Positions 1-8,041 of a stretch of DNA of 9,894 bases are shown piece after piece. The stretch spans positions 1 through 9,894 of the forward strand of contig JAFZRB010000114.1 in assembly GCA_017620115.1 (NCBI GenBank), in the 5' to 3' direction. The position numbers were made by a program, and so were the translations under genes. The stretch is from Clostridia bacterium. Lineage in GTDB: Bacteria > Bacillota > Clostridia > Christensenellales > Aristaeellaceae. The first letter of the stretch is position 1. Every line of letters starts with the position of its first letter. The notes under the pieces were generated by a model, which did no database searches, was not told the DNA's origin, and saw only the letters and a program-made list of their open reading frames with translations.

Positions 1-2129
1 GGCCGGCGTCGGCATACGGTTCTGTTCAGAATGGCGGCCGCGCCGTCGAACAGGCGTCCCAGAGCATAGGTGAAGCGGTTGCCCACCGGTACGGCCCCGC
101 GCTTTTTCCGCCAGCCGAATACGCCCCGCCATAAGCCGAGCACGAACATGTCCCCGACGCTGTCTGCCAGGCGCGTGAAGAACGTAGCGGCGCGCATGAT
201 CGCCTCGCGGATGACATCCAGAAGGACGTCGGCTGCCCGCGAGAAGAATCCGGCGAGGGCGAGAATGACCGCCCTCGCGGCATCCGCCAGACGGTCGATC
301 ACGCCGCACAGCCCGGCAAGCGCGCGAAACAGCGCGGACGCAAGCGGGTTCAGGGCGTCGGCCGCCAGGGCTATGCCATCGAAAAGCAGGGGAAAGAGCC
401 GCGTGAGCAGCGGGCGGTAGAAGAGCTCTTCGAGGTCAAGCCATTCCGGCCAGCGGTCGACGTAGACCTTCGCGCCGTCCTTCCGCTTCTCCATAAGCGG
501 TCCGCGCACCACGAAGACATACAGCGCCGCGCCGATCAGCAGCGATTCGGCCGCGCCGATCAGGTTCGCGCCGGAAAAGTAGGTGAGCGTCTCATGCGGG
601 CCCTCGCTGCGCATGAAGCCCTGCATGAGCCGGGCCAGCCCCTGCATGAGCCGGTTTGAGAATATGCCCAGCACGGGCAGCAGCGCGCCGCTCGCCACGA
701 GCGCCAGCGCGGCGGGTAGCGGCATGCGGCCCATGGCGTCGAAGCGCTTCTGCGTTTCGGCGTCGTTCTTTTCCCAGAACAGCGCGACGTACAGTTTGGT
801 CATATAGGCCGCGGTCATGCCGCCCGTGAAGAGGAACAGGAGCTCGACGGCCTTATAAGGCGCCCAGAGCCCGCCGCTTTTCTGAAGCAGCTCCACGTAT
901 TCCAGAATCGACTCGTGAATGAGCGATTTGCTCACGAAGCCGTTCCAGAGCGGCATACCGATGATGCCCAGATAGCCCATCAGGAACGCGAAATGCAGCG
1001 CGGGCCTGCCGCGACCAAAGCCGCGTATGTCGTTCAGGTTCAGCTTGTGCAGAGACATGTACACCGCGCCGGCGGCCATGAACAGATCCAGCTTGATGAG
1101 CGAATGGTTCACCATATGCAGAAGCGCGCCATGCGCGGCCAGGCCGTCATGATGCCCCAGAAGGTTCGCCATGCCGACGCCCACGAGAACAAACCCGATC
1201 TGCGACATGGAGGAGCAGGCCAGCGTGCGCTTGAGATCCACGGAAAACAGCGCCAGCAGCGCGCCTACGAACATAGTCACGACGCCCAGGGTCAGCATGG
1301 CGTTGCCCCAGGCCGCGTCACGCGGCAGGATGTTCGCCGACACGGCCAGCACGCCGAAAACGCCGGTCTTCGTGAGCACGCCGGACAGCAGCGCGCTGGC
1401 CGGGGCGGGAGCCACAGGATGCGCCTTCGGCAGCCAGATGTGCGCGGGAAACGCGCCTGCCTTGGCCGCGAAACCAACCGTAACGAGCGCGGCGATGAGA
1501 TACAGGGAGCGTTTGTCCTCCGCGCCCGCGCAGGCTGCCCATATTTCATCGAATTCCAGCGTGCCGATGCGGCTGTACAGCAGGAACAGACCCATCAGCG
1601 TGACCATGCCGCCGATGACCGCCACGGCCAGATAGGTTTCCGCCGCGCGCATGGCCGCGCTCTTCTCGTCGTGCGCCACCCAGGCGTAGCTGGTGAGCGA
1701 CATGATTTCAAAGAAGACGAACGCCGTGTAAAGGCTGGCGGAAAGGAATACGCCGCAGGTCGCGCCCAGTGTGAGCAGGGTAAAGAGATAATAGCGGTTC
1801 CGGTTGCGGTAGTGCGAGGCGAAATAGGCCGGCGCGAACAGGGCGCTGGTCATGAACCACATGAAGGCCGCGACGAGCGCGTAAACCGCGCGGAAGCCGT
1901 CCAGCCTGAAATGCAGCCCCAGCCCGCAGAAACCATCCCAGAAAAACTCCGCGCTTCGCCCGTGTAAAACAGCCGCGAACAGCCCGACCGCCACGCCCAG
2001 CTCCGCCGCGCACACGGCAAAAACGGCCATGTCGCGCGCGCGTTTGCTGAACCGGCCGATGGTATAGCAGGCAATCGCCCCGATCATGGGAAAGAGCGCC
2101 ATGAAAAGCAGTGTGATGTTTCCCCGCAT
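1..2129 (-). CDS. NuoL/HyfB-like proton-translocating antiporter subunit with long C-terminal extension (3' end outside window)
   Basis: An H+-channel subunit of the complex I / Mrp / Mbh antiporter family, acting in the cytoplasmic membrane. The frame is open for 709 codons from ATG 2129-2127 to the window edge with no stop. The start has a strong AAGGAGGAAGG site and lies 14 nt after the previous stop. Ion-path residues are present: Glu141 in VFFEIMSLT (TM5), Lys223 in GFAAKAGAFPAH (TM7), Lys254 in SGVLTKTGVFG (TM8) and Lys401 in NGFVSKSL (TM12), with Lys346 in NHSLIKLDLF. The antiporter core covers about residues 1-495 and another membrane segment lies near 520-541. Residues 560 to 670 or beyond form a long amphipathic, Ala/Leu/Arg/Asp-rich stretch, inferred to be a lateral helix like helix HL of NuoL. 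E. coli NuoL is about 613 residues, so this protein is clearly longer. It could also be called an MrpA N-terminal homologue, but the MrpA C-terminal parts are separate genes here. Confidence 0.9.
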   Translation of the reverse strand, partial: MRGNITLLFMALFPMIGAIACYTIGRFSKRARDMAVFAVCAAELGVAVGLFAAVLHGRSAEFFWDGFCGLGLHFRLDGFRAVYALVAAFMWFMTSALFAPAYFASHYRNRNRYYLFTLLTLGATCGVFLSASLYTAFVFFEIMSLTSYAWVAHDEKSAAMRAAETYLAVAVIGGMVTLMGLFLLYSRIGTLEFDEIWAACAGAEDKRSLYLIAALVTVGFAAKAGAFPAHIWLPKAHPVAPAPASALLSGVLTKTGVFGVLAVSANILPRDAAWGNAMLTLGVVTMFVGALLALFSVDLKRTLACSSMSQIGFVLVGVGMANLLGHHDGLAAHGALLHMVNHSLIKLDLFMAAGAVYMSLHKLNLNDIRGFGRGRPALHFAFLMGYLGIIGMPLWNGFVSKSLIHESILEYVELLQKSGGLWAPYKAVELLFLFTGGMTAAYMTKLYVALFWEKNDAETQKRFDAMGRMPLPAALALVASGALLPVLGIFSNRLMQGLARLMQGFMRSEGPHETLTYFSGANLIGAAESLLIGAALYVFVVRGPLMEKRKDGAKVYVDRWPEWLDLEELFYRPLLTRLFPLLFDGIALAADALNPLASALFRALAGLCGVIDRLADAARAVILALAGFFSRAADVLLDVIREAIMRAATFFTRLADSVGDMFVLGLWRGVFGWRKKRGAVPVGNRFTYALGRLFDGAAAILNRTVCRRR

Positions 2130-2143
2130 TCGCCCTTCCTCCT

Positions 2144-3616
2144 TCAATAGAGCCCGGCCGCCACGCCGTTCAGGAAGCGGACCAGCGGAACGGAAGCGAC
2201 GCCCAGTATCACGACGACGGCGGTCAGGACGGCCAGCGGCAGCTTCATCCGCCAGCCCGGATCGAGACAGCGGGCCGGAATCTCCGCGGAATCGCCCGGC
2301 GGCATGAAGACAGCCGTCACCGCGATGGTGAGCAGATATACGGCCGTGAGCACGGCGGAGACGATCAGCGCGGCGATGCCGATATACGCCCAGAGGTCGC
2401 CGGCCTCCGCCGCGGCCGTTGCGATGTTCCATTTGCTCACAAAGCCCACAAGCGGCGGTATGCCCACCAGCGCTATGGAGACGATGGTGAACACGGAGAA
2501 GGTGAACGGCATCGACCGGCCGCAGCCGCGCAGTTCCTGAACATAGGCGCGGCCCGTCTGCACCATGACGGCGCCGACGCAGGAGAACAGCGTGAGTTTC
2601 ATGACGCCGTGGAACAGCATGTGCGAAAGGCCGCCCGCGAGGCCGGCGGGGGTCATCAGCGCCGCGCCGAACACCACGTAGCTCAGGTTGCTCACCGTGG
2701 AATAAGCCAGCCGCCGTTTGATGTGCTGCTCCTTCACGGCCATGGCCGAACCGAATACGATGGTGAAAGCCGCCAGCCCCATGGCGACTTCCTGCGCCCA
2801 TGTGCCGCGCAGGAAGTCCGTGCCGAAACTGTAATAGATCACGCGGATGATGGCGAACGCGCCCGCCTTGACGACGGCGACGGCGTGCAGCAGCGCCGTG
2901 ACGGGCGTGGGCGCGACGGAGACCGTAGGCAGCCAATGATGCAGCGGGAATACGGCCGCCTTTACGCCAAAGCCCACGAAGGACATTACGAATACGGCCA
3001 GCAGAAGGTCTTCATGGCCCCGGACGCGCTCCATATCAAGCACGCCGCCGTAGACGAACTCCGTGGCGGGGTTTTCGCCATAGGTGAGCACAAAGATCAT
3101 GCCGATAAAGGCCAGCGCCGCGCCGCTGATGGAATAGTACAGATACCAGCGTCCGGCGTGGATGGAGGTGGCGTCCATCTTGTGCAGCACGAGGGGCAGC
3201 GTGACCAATGTGAGCAGCTCATAGAAGGCGTACAGCGTGAACAGGTTGCCGCTCAGCGCGATGCCGGCTGTGACGCCGTAGCTCATCAGGTAGTAGGAGA
3301 AGAAGGCGTTCTCGCGCTCCTCATGCTCCATGTACTCGAAAGCGTAAAGCGTGGCCAGCGGCCACAGAAAAGCGATCAGCCCGCCGAACACGCGCGCCGG
3401 GCCGTCCACGCGGAACGCGATGGTCAGATTCTCCGTGAGGCGCAGCACGCTCAGGCTCATGCCCTGGCCGCGCGCGACGAGCCAGCCCAACACCGCCGAA
3501 GCGGCGAGCGTCGCCGCGCCTACGAAAAGCGAACGGGCCGTGCGCGATCTGAAGCGGAAAAGGGCTGTGCACAGGCCGCCCGCGAGCAGTATGAGAACGG
3601 GAAAAAGCAGTATCAT
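2144..3616 (-). CDS. MnhD/NuoM-like antiporter subunit, third paralogue (MbhH'' position)
   Basis: A 490-residue, roughly 14-helix membrane protein of the proton-conducting NuoL/M/N - MrpA/D family, expected to form one H+ (or H+/Na+) half-channel of the complex. Key residues are present: Glu133 in FYELLTLVT (TM5), Lys219 in GFGVKAAVFPLHHWLP (TM7), Lys250 in AVAVVKAGAF (TM8) and Lys395 in GFVSKWNI (TM12), with Lys340 in HGVMKLTLF. Length is normal for MrpD/NuoM (about 490-510). ATG 3616-3614 follows a GGAAGG site and lies 25 nt after the stop of the preceding gene. It aligns by eye almost end to end with the upstream paralogue (for example SGNL..Y.FYEL.TL.TLPLVLH.M and KRLAYSTVS), so the two look like a tandem duplication. 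The TM7-TM8 loop (TVSVAPTPVTALLH) differs from the paralogue's TAHPAAPAPASAVLS and suggests specialisation. Which ion each copy moves cannot be told from sequence. Confidence 0.92.
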   Translation of the reverse strand: MILLFPVLILLAGGLCTALFRFRSRTARSLFVGAATLAASAVLGWLVARGQGMSLSVLRLTENLTIAFRVDGPARVFGGLIAFLWPLATLYAFEYMEHEERENAFFSYYLMSYGVTAGIALSGNLFTLYAFYELLTLVTLPLVLHKMDATSIHAGRWYLYYSISGAALAFIGMIFVLTYGENPATEFVYGGVLDMERVRGHEDLLLAVFVMSFVGFGVKAAVFPLHHWLPTVSVAPTPVTALLHAVAVVKAGAFAIIRVIYYSFGTDFLRGTWAQEVAMGLAAFTIVFGSAMAVKEQHIKRRLAYSTVSNLSYVVFGAALMTPAGLAGGLSHMLFHGVMKLTLFSCVGAVMVQTGRAYVQELRGCGRSMPFTFSVFTIVSIALVGIPPLVGFVSKWNIATAAAEAGDLWAYIGIAALIVSAVLTAVYLLTIAVTAVFMPPGDSAEIPARCLDPGWRMKLPLAVLTAVVVILGVASVPLVRFLNGVAAGLY

Positions 3617-3641
3617 GGCTTTGTCCTTCCTTGAACGGCCG

Positions 3642-5105
3642 TTACATCAGCAGGGCGGAGATGCCCTCGCCGGCGCTCACCAGAGCGCCCGGGAACATGC
3701 CCAGCAGCAGCGCCGCCGCGGCGAGTATCAAAAGCGGAACGAGCATGACAGGGGAGGGCTCCTTCTTCTCAAGCGCGGCGTAGTCGAAATCATGGCCGGG
3801 GAAAAAGCCGCGAATGGTAATGGGCAGCAGATATCCGGCGGTGAGGATGGCGCTGGCCAGCAGCACGCAGGGCGCGATCCAGCTGAAGGCCGTCTCGCCC
3901 AGCCTGAGCGCGCCGCCAGCCAGATACCATTTGCTCACAAAGCCGCATGTGGGCGGTATGCCGATCAGGCCTGCCGAGACGATGGTGAAGCACCATATGA
4001 CGACGGGCATTTCCTTGCCGATGCCGCGCAGCTCCTCAACGCGCGTTTTGCCGGTTTTCGAGATGATCGCGCCGGCCGACATGAACAGGGTGTCCTTGAT
4101 GACCGAGTGGAACACGATATGCAGAAGCGCCCCCACGAAGCCCATGGGATTGAGCGTTGAAAGGCCGGTCAGCACGTAGGAAACCTGGCTCACGGTGGAA
4201 TAGGCCAGCCGCTTCTTGAGCACCGGCTCGCGGTAGGCCAGCATGGATCCCATGAACACGGTGATGAGCGCCAGCGTCATCCAGGCCGTCTGGATCCACG
4301 TGCCGCGCACGAACTCCGCGCCGGCCAGGTAGTATACCACGCGGATGATGCCCAGTACGCCCGCCTTGGTGATGACGCCGGACAGAACCGCGCTGGCCGG
4401 AGCCGGGGCCGCCGGGTGCGCCGTGGGCAGCCAGCCGTGCAGCGGAAACATGCCCGCCTTCACGCCGAAGCCCACGATCATGGCGAACACGCCCCAGCGC
4501 ATGAGCTCTTCATGCCCCGCCATGGACTCCTCCGTGAGCACGCCGCCGGGCGTAAAGGCGATGGTTGTGCCGTAGCGGAAGAAAAAGAAGATGCCCAACA
4601 GCGCCAGCGACGCGCCGAAGATGGAGTAGAGCAGGTATTTGATGCCCGCCGCGATGGCTTCTTTGCTCATTTCATGCAGCACCAGCGGCAGCGTCATCAG
4701 CGTCATCAGCTCGTAGAACATGTACATCGTGACGAGATTGCCGCTGAAGCTCAGCCCGATCAGTACGCCGAGCGAGATCAGGTAGAACAGGTAGAAGCGG
4801 TTTTCGTTCTCCTCATGCTGCATGTACTCGAACGAATACACGCCCACTACCGCCCACATGCAGGCGATGAGCAGCGCGAACAGCTTTGAGACGCCGTCCA
4901 CATGGAAGTAAACCGGAACGTTTTCCGTGATCTGCCACAGCACGAATTCTTCGCTTCCGATGGTCACGGCGAGCAGGGTCAGCAGCGCGTTCAGAATGAG
5001 CGCCGCGCTGACGATCGCGTTGCGGGTTTCGCGCTTATCGGTTTTCCAGGCGGCAATACCGGCCAGCATGGGCAGGATGACCGGCAGCAGAAGCATGATT
5101 TGCAT
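3642..5105 (-). CDS. MnhD/NuoM-like antiporter subunit, second paralogue (MbhH' position)
   Basis: A 487-residue polytopic membrane protein of the NuoM/MrpD family, predicted to carry protons through the membrane arm of the complex. Ion-path residues are intact: Glu132 in FYELMTLMT (TM5), Lys216 in GFGVKAGMFPLHGWLP (TM7), Lys247 in SGVITKAGVLG (TM8) and Lys392 in GFVSKWYL (TM12); Lys337 lies in HSVIKDTLF. ATG 5105-5103 has an AAAGGAG ribosome site about 11 nt upstream. The gap to the previous stop is 41 nt, the longest within the operon. The HPAAPAPASAVLSG segment resembles the last, NuoL-like gene (HPVAPAPASALLSG), while most of the rest resembles the next downstream gene. Full length with no sign of decay. 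It could be labelled mnhD, nuoM or mbhH'; family membership is secure, the exact orthologue is not. Confidence 0.93.
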   Translation of the reverse strand: MQIMLLLPVILPMLAGIAAWKTDKRETRNAIVSAALILNALLTLLAVTIGSEEFVLWQITENVPVYFHVDGVSKLFALLIACMWAVVGVYSFEYMQHEENENRFYLFYLISLGVLIGLSFSGNLVTMYMFYELMTLMTLPLVLHEMSKEAIAAGIKYLLYSIFGASLALLGIFFFFRYGTTIAFTPGGVLTEESMAGHEELMRWGVFAMIVGFGVKAGMFPLHGWLPTAHPAAPAPASAVLSGVITKAGVLGIIRVVYYLAGAEFVRGTWIQTAWMTLALITVFMGSMLAYREPVLKKRLAYSTVSQVSYVLTGLSTLNPMGFVGALLHIVFHSVIKDTLFMSAGAIISKTGKTRVEELRGIGKEMPVVIWCFTIVSAGLIGIPPTCGFVSKWYLAGGALRLGETAFSWIAPCVLLASAILTAGYLLPITIRGFFPGHDFDYAALEKKEPSPVMLVPLLILAAAALLLGMFPGALVSAGEGISALLM

Positions 5106-5146
5106 GGGATATGTCTCCTTTCAAAAATCCGCGAAAGCGTTCCGGC

Positions 5147-6643
5147 TTACGCGAACAGCCTCAGCCCCGTGCGGATCGCCTCGATAATGGGCTGGGAAAA
5201 CGTGCCCAGCGCGAAATTGGCGGCGACCAGGCAGACCATCGCGAGCGCGAAACCGGAGGATGGCTTATACCGCTCCGCCGGCGCGGGCGACTCAGAGGGA
5301 CGATAGAGCGTGATGACCGTTTTCAGGAAATAAATCGTATTGAGGATGGTGCTGGCGGCGAGCACGAGCAGCACGACGACCGTTTCAACCGGCCTCATCA
5401 GCATGTCCGCCTTGGCGAAATACAGCTTGGAGATGAAACCGCCCAGGAACGGAATGCCCACCATCGAAAACGAACCGACCGAGAAGGCCACGCCCGCGAT
5501 GGGATTCCGGTAGCCGCTGCCGCGCAGGTCGCGGAACATCTTGCTGTCGCCGGATACCCAAACCAGGCCGTTCGTGGAGAGGAACAGCATGGATTTGCCC
5601 ATGCCGTGCACGAAGATGTGGAATACGGCGGCCACGATGCCCGCCTCCGCGCCCATCCCGATGCCCATGAAGATGTAGCCGATCTGGGCGACGGAGGAGA
5701 AAGAAACCATGCGGCGTATGTCTTTCTCGCGAATGGCGCTGAGGGATCCCATGATGATGCCCACCAGACCGAACACAAACAGCACGTTGTTGACGCGCAT
5801 GCGGTTGATCACGTCTAGCCCGAACACGCGGTAGAAGATTTTGATGAGCAGCACGATGTAGCCCTTGGAGACGAGGCTGGAAAGCACGGCGGAGGAGGTC
5901 GGCGTCGAGTAGCCGTAGGCGTCCGGCAGCCAGGTATGGAAGGGGAACAGCGCGCTTTTGATGGCCAGTCCCAGGCTCATCAGCGTCGCGCTCACGGTGA
6001 GCACGTGGGGCAGCGCGCCGTCCGCGGTGATCCGGGTGACCTGCTCGTGGATATTGCTCATCAGCAGGTGGCCGGTCAGGTCGTAGAGGAAGCTCAGCCC
6101 CAGCAGGAACAGTCCGCTGCCCATCAGGTTCATGATCATGTAGCGCGTGGCCGCCACCAGCGTGCGTCCCTTCGAGCGCGCGATGATAAGCGAACAGGCG
6201 GTGAGCGTCATGATTTCGACGAACACATAGGCCGTAAACAGGTCGTTCGTGTAGACCTGCGCCAGCAGCGCCGCCAGCAGAAGCTCCAGCATGATGTAGT
6301 AGAGGTTATGCCTGTCCTCGAAGACATGCTCGTCGATGCGTCTCAGCCCGCCCAGCAGGGAGAGGAGCATGATGACTGAGAACGCCAGCGCGATGACCGC
6401 CTCCAGCAGGCCCGCGCGAATCTCGTTGCCCCACGGCGCGGGAAAATGGCCCATCATATAGGTGTAATACCCTCCGAAGGCCGAGATGCGGCTGATGAGC
6501 AGCGCGCTCATGACGATGACCGCCGACACAACGGTTATGCACGTCGCCCGCGCGGCCCGTTTCGGCATGATCGAAGTGAACGAAGCCGAGGCGATGCACA
6601 GCAGGATGCAGAAGAAGGGGATGTTCTGCCAGAAGAATTCCAA
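5147..6643 (-). CDS. mnhD: Na+/H+ antiporter subunit D (MnhD/MrpD/MbhH-like), TTG start
   Basis: The first of four large antiporter-like subunits, 498 residues, in the position of MbhH/MrpD directly after subunit C as in Mbh and Mrp operons. Family residues are present: Glu143 in VFVEIMTLT (TM5), Lys229 in LGLAIKSALFPFHTWLPDAY (TM7), Lys260 in SSLVSKGYI (TM8) and Lys406 in GGFISKLYF (TM12), with Lys350 in HGMGKSMLF. The start is TTG 6643-6641: it follows the TGA of subunit C with no gap and has a perfect AGGAGG eight nt upstream (6652-6657). The next in-frame ATG is only at codon 26, after much of the first hydrophobic helix, so TTG is preferred. It differs visibly from the two following paralogues (loop YGYSTPTSSAVL, no YSFEYM motif) and so looks like the ancestral D subunit rather than part of the recent duplication. 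Confidence 0.93.
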   Translation of the reverse strand: MEFFWQNIPFFCILLCIASASFTSIMPKRAARATCITVVSAVIVMSALLISRISAFGGYYTYMMGHFPAPWGNEIRAGLLEAVIALAFSVIMLLSLLGGLRRIDEHVFEDRHNLYYIMLELLLAALLAQVYTNDLFTAYVFVEIMTLTACSLIIARSKGRTLVAATRYMIMNLMGSGLFLLGLSFLYDLTGHLLMSNIHEQVTRITADGALPHVLTVSATLMSLGLAIKSALFPFHTWLPDAYGYSTPTSSAVLSSLVSKGYIVLLIKIFYRVFGLDVINRMRVNNVLFVFGLVGIIMGSLSAIREKDIRRMVSFSSVAQIGYIFMGIGMGAEAGIVAAVFHIFVHGMGKSMLFLSTNGLVWVSGDSKMFRDLRGSGYRNPIAGVAFSVGSFSMVGIPFLGGFISKLYFAKADMLMRPVETVVVLLVLAASTILNTIYFLKTVITLYRPSESPAPAERYKPSSGFALAMVCLVAANFALGTFSQPIIEAIRTGLRLFA

Positions 6644-7018
6644 TCAGCTTTCCTCCTTCCGGGCCAGGGCGGTGATTTCGTCGATGTCCAGCGTGTGATA
6701 GCGGCGGTACAGGCGTACCGTCAGCGCCAGCATCACCGAGGTCACGCTGACCGAAACCACGATGCCCGTGAGCACCAGTCCGCTGGGGATGGGGTTGATA
6801 TACGCCTCCACGCTGGTCACGCCGTTCACGACGATGGGCGCCTTATGCCCTGCGATATAGCCCTTGGCCGCCAGAAAGAGATAGATGGCGCTGTCCATCA
6901 TGTTGAAACCGATGATCTTTTTGATCATGTTTTTCTGCAGCATCAGCGAAGTAAAGCCAATACCGAACAGGATGATCGCGGCCGTTTCATAGGGCGTTTG
7001 AAGCAGAAGAGCGAGCAT
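6644..7018 (-). CDS. mnhC: Na+/H+ antiporter subunit C (MnhC/MrpC/MbhG, NuoK-like)
   Basis: A small membrane subunit of 124 residues with three helices (about 11-28, 33-53 and 78-102). It is homologous to NuoK and to MrpC/MbhG, and in known structures it sits between antiporter-like subunits and helps carry the polar axis. The segment NPIPSGLVLTGIVVSVSVTS (75-94) matches the family pattern P-(L/I)-P-x-(A/G)-LVLT-(A/G)-IV. The NuoK TM2/TM3 glutamates are not present; TM2 instead has Asp42 in GFNMMDSAIY. That fits the Mrp/Mbh branch rather than true complex I. ATG 7018-7016 follows the preceding TGA with no gap (TGAATG), so translation is probably coupled; the ribosome site GGGGGA is modest. 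The tail after residue 103 is charged and cytoplasmic. Confidence 0.92.
   Translation of the reverse strand: MLALLLQTPYETAAIILFGIGFTSLMLQKNMIKKIIGFNMMDSAIYLFLAAKGYIAGHKAPIVVNGVTSVEAYINPIPSGLVLTGIVVSVSVTSVMLALTVRLYRRYHTLDIDEITALARKEES
6652..6657 (-). promoter_or_regulatory. Ribosome binding site that sets the TTG start of mnhD
   Basis: A perfect AGGAGG on the minus strand, eight nt before TTG 6643 and within the last codons of mnhC. Its strength and spacing are the main reason for accepting the non-ATG start. Confidence 0.8.
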
Positions 7019-8041
7019 TCAAAAATCCCCCTTCCGGAAAAGTGTGTAGAAGCTGTACATCGTCCAGGCGACGATAAATCCCACGGCGATGTTCAGGGGC
7101 AGGATCAGCCCGGCGGAGAGGATATCGCCCGGCGTGCCGAGCGGAATGTGGCTGTCGAGGCGGTTCGCGCCCATGAAAAACGAATAGCTCTTCGCCAGCG
7201 CGTAGAACGCCAGGGCGCAGAAGGTCACGCCCTTGAACGTCCCGTAGCCGAACAGCTTATGCCGGCCGGCCTTCGTGAGGCCGTGCGCGTTCGCGTAAAG
7301 GATCAGCGCCGCGCCCATGATCGCGCCGCCCGAGAAGCCGCCGCCCGCCGAGAGGTGCCCGTTGAGCACCACATAGATGCCGAACAGCAGAGAACTTGGC
7401 ACGATCAGGTTGGAAATCTTCTGCAGGATCACGTCGTTGTGGGGCTCGTATTTCCGGTCGTCGGCCTCGGCGTCCAGCTTTTCGCGGGTGGGGCGGCCGT
7501 CCTTGTCCAGGCTGATCCGCAGGAGCAGCATAACCGCGCAGGCGGCGACGAACAGCACGTGGCTTTCGCCCAGGGTGTCGAAAGCGCGGTAGTCGAGGAT
7601 CATCCCGCCCACGATGTTCACCGCGCCGGTCTCCTCGACGCCTTTTTCGATGTAGCGCGCGGAGACCTCGTTGTTGGCGGGATTGTCCGCCCCGCCGAAG
7701 GGCGGCAGTTCGCTCACCGAGAAGAGCAGGACGGCGATGATCGCCGCGCAGATCAGCACGGCGGACAGCCGGTAGATGAAATTCACCAGCCGCGAGCCGC
7801 GGCTCTTCGACCAGGCGTGCAGCCGCTCCTGAATGGCGCGTTCCCGCTCGCGATCCTCAAGCGCCTTCGCTTCCTTTGCCCTTTCAATGGCGAGGTGTTC
7901 TCCCTCGCTGGGTTGGCTGGGAAGCGCTTCTTCGTCGAGCGAGGCGGCGATGCGCCCGTCGAGACCGGGCGCGTCGCCCTTCATCCAGCGGATGAAACGC
8001 GCCCAGGCGCTCGCCTCGTAGTTATCTTTCAGCCTTGCCAT
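7019..8041 (-). CDS. mnhB: Fused MbhE-like + MnhB (MbhF) subunit with charged N-terminal extension
   Basis: A 340-residue three-part protein. Residues 1-85 are soluble and highly charged, including a probable helix or coiled coil near 48-80 (ERAKEAKALEDRERERAIQE). Residues 86-176 match MbhE / the MrpA C-terminal end: a helix at 91-109, then NNEVSARYIEKG and ILDYRAFDTLGES (148-160), then a second helix. Residues 208-335 are an MnhB domain, with LIVPSSLLFGIYVVLNGH, the Gly-rich SAGGGFSGGAIMGA (231-244) and two more helices. In Mrp the first part belongs to MrpA and in archaeal Mbh the two are separate proteins (MbhE, MbhF). ATG 8041-8039 has a GGGAG site and overlaps the end of the previous gene by 20 nt. 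A fusion is clear from the unbroken frame. The function of the N-terminal extension is unknown; MrpB alone is usually about 140 residues. Confidence 0.9.
   Translation of the reverse strand: MARLKDNYEASAWARFIRWMKGDAPGLDGRIAASLDEEALPSQPSEGEHLAIERAKEAKALEDRERERAIQERLHAWSKSRGSRLVNFIYRLSAVLICAAIIAVLLFSVSELPPFGGADNPANNEVSARYIEKGVEETGAVNIVGGMILDYRAFDTLGESHVLFVAACAVMLLLRISLDKDGRPTREKLDAEADDRKYEPHNDVILQKISNLIVPSSLLFGIYVVLNGHLSAGGGFSGGAIMGAALILYANAHGLTKAGRHKLFGYGTFKGVTFCALAFYALAKSYSFFMGANRLDSHIPLGTPGDILSAGLILPLNIAVGFIVAWTMYSFYTLFRKGDF

Noticed and set aside
915..1967. Plus-strand open frame of 350 codons
   Set aside because: Antisense to the NuoL-like gene, with the same His/Gln/Arg-rich composition and no plausible family.
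2609..3634. Plus-strand open frame of 341 codons
   Set aside because: Antisense to the third MnhD-like gene; low-complexity charged product, no ribosome site or family match.
3351..4160. Plus-strand open frame of 269 codons
   Set aside because: Antisense across two MnhD-like genes and their junction; a composition artefact.
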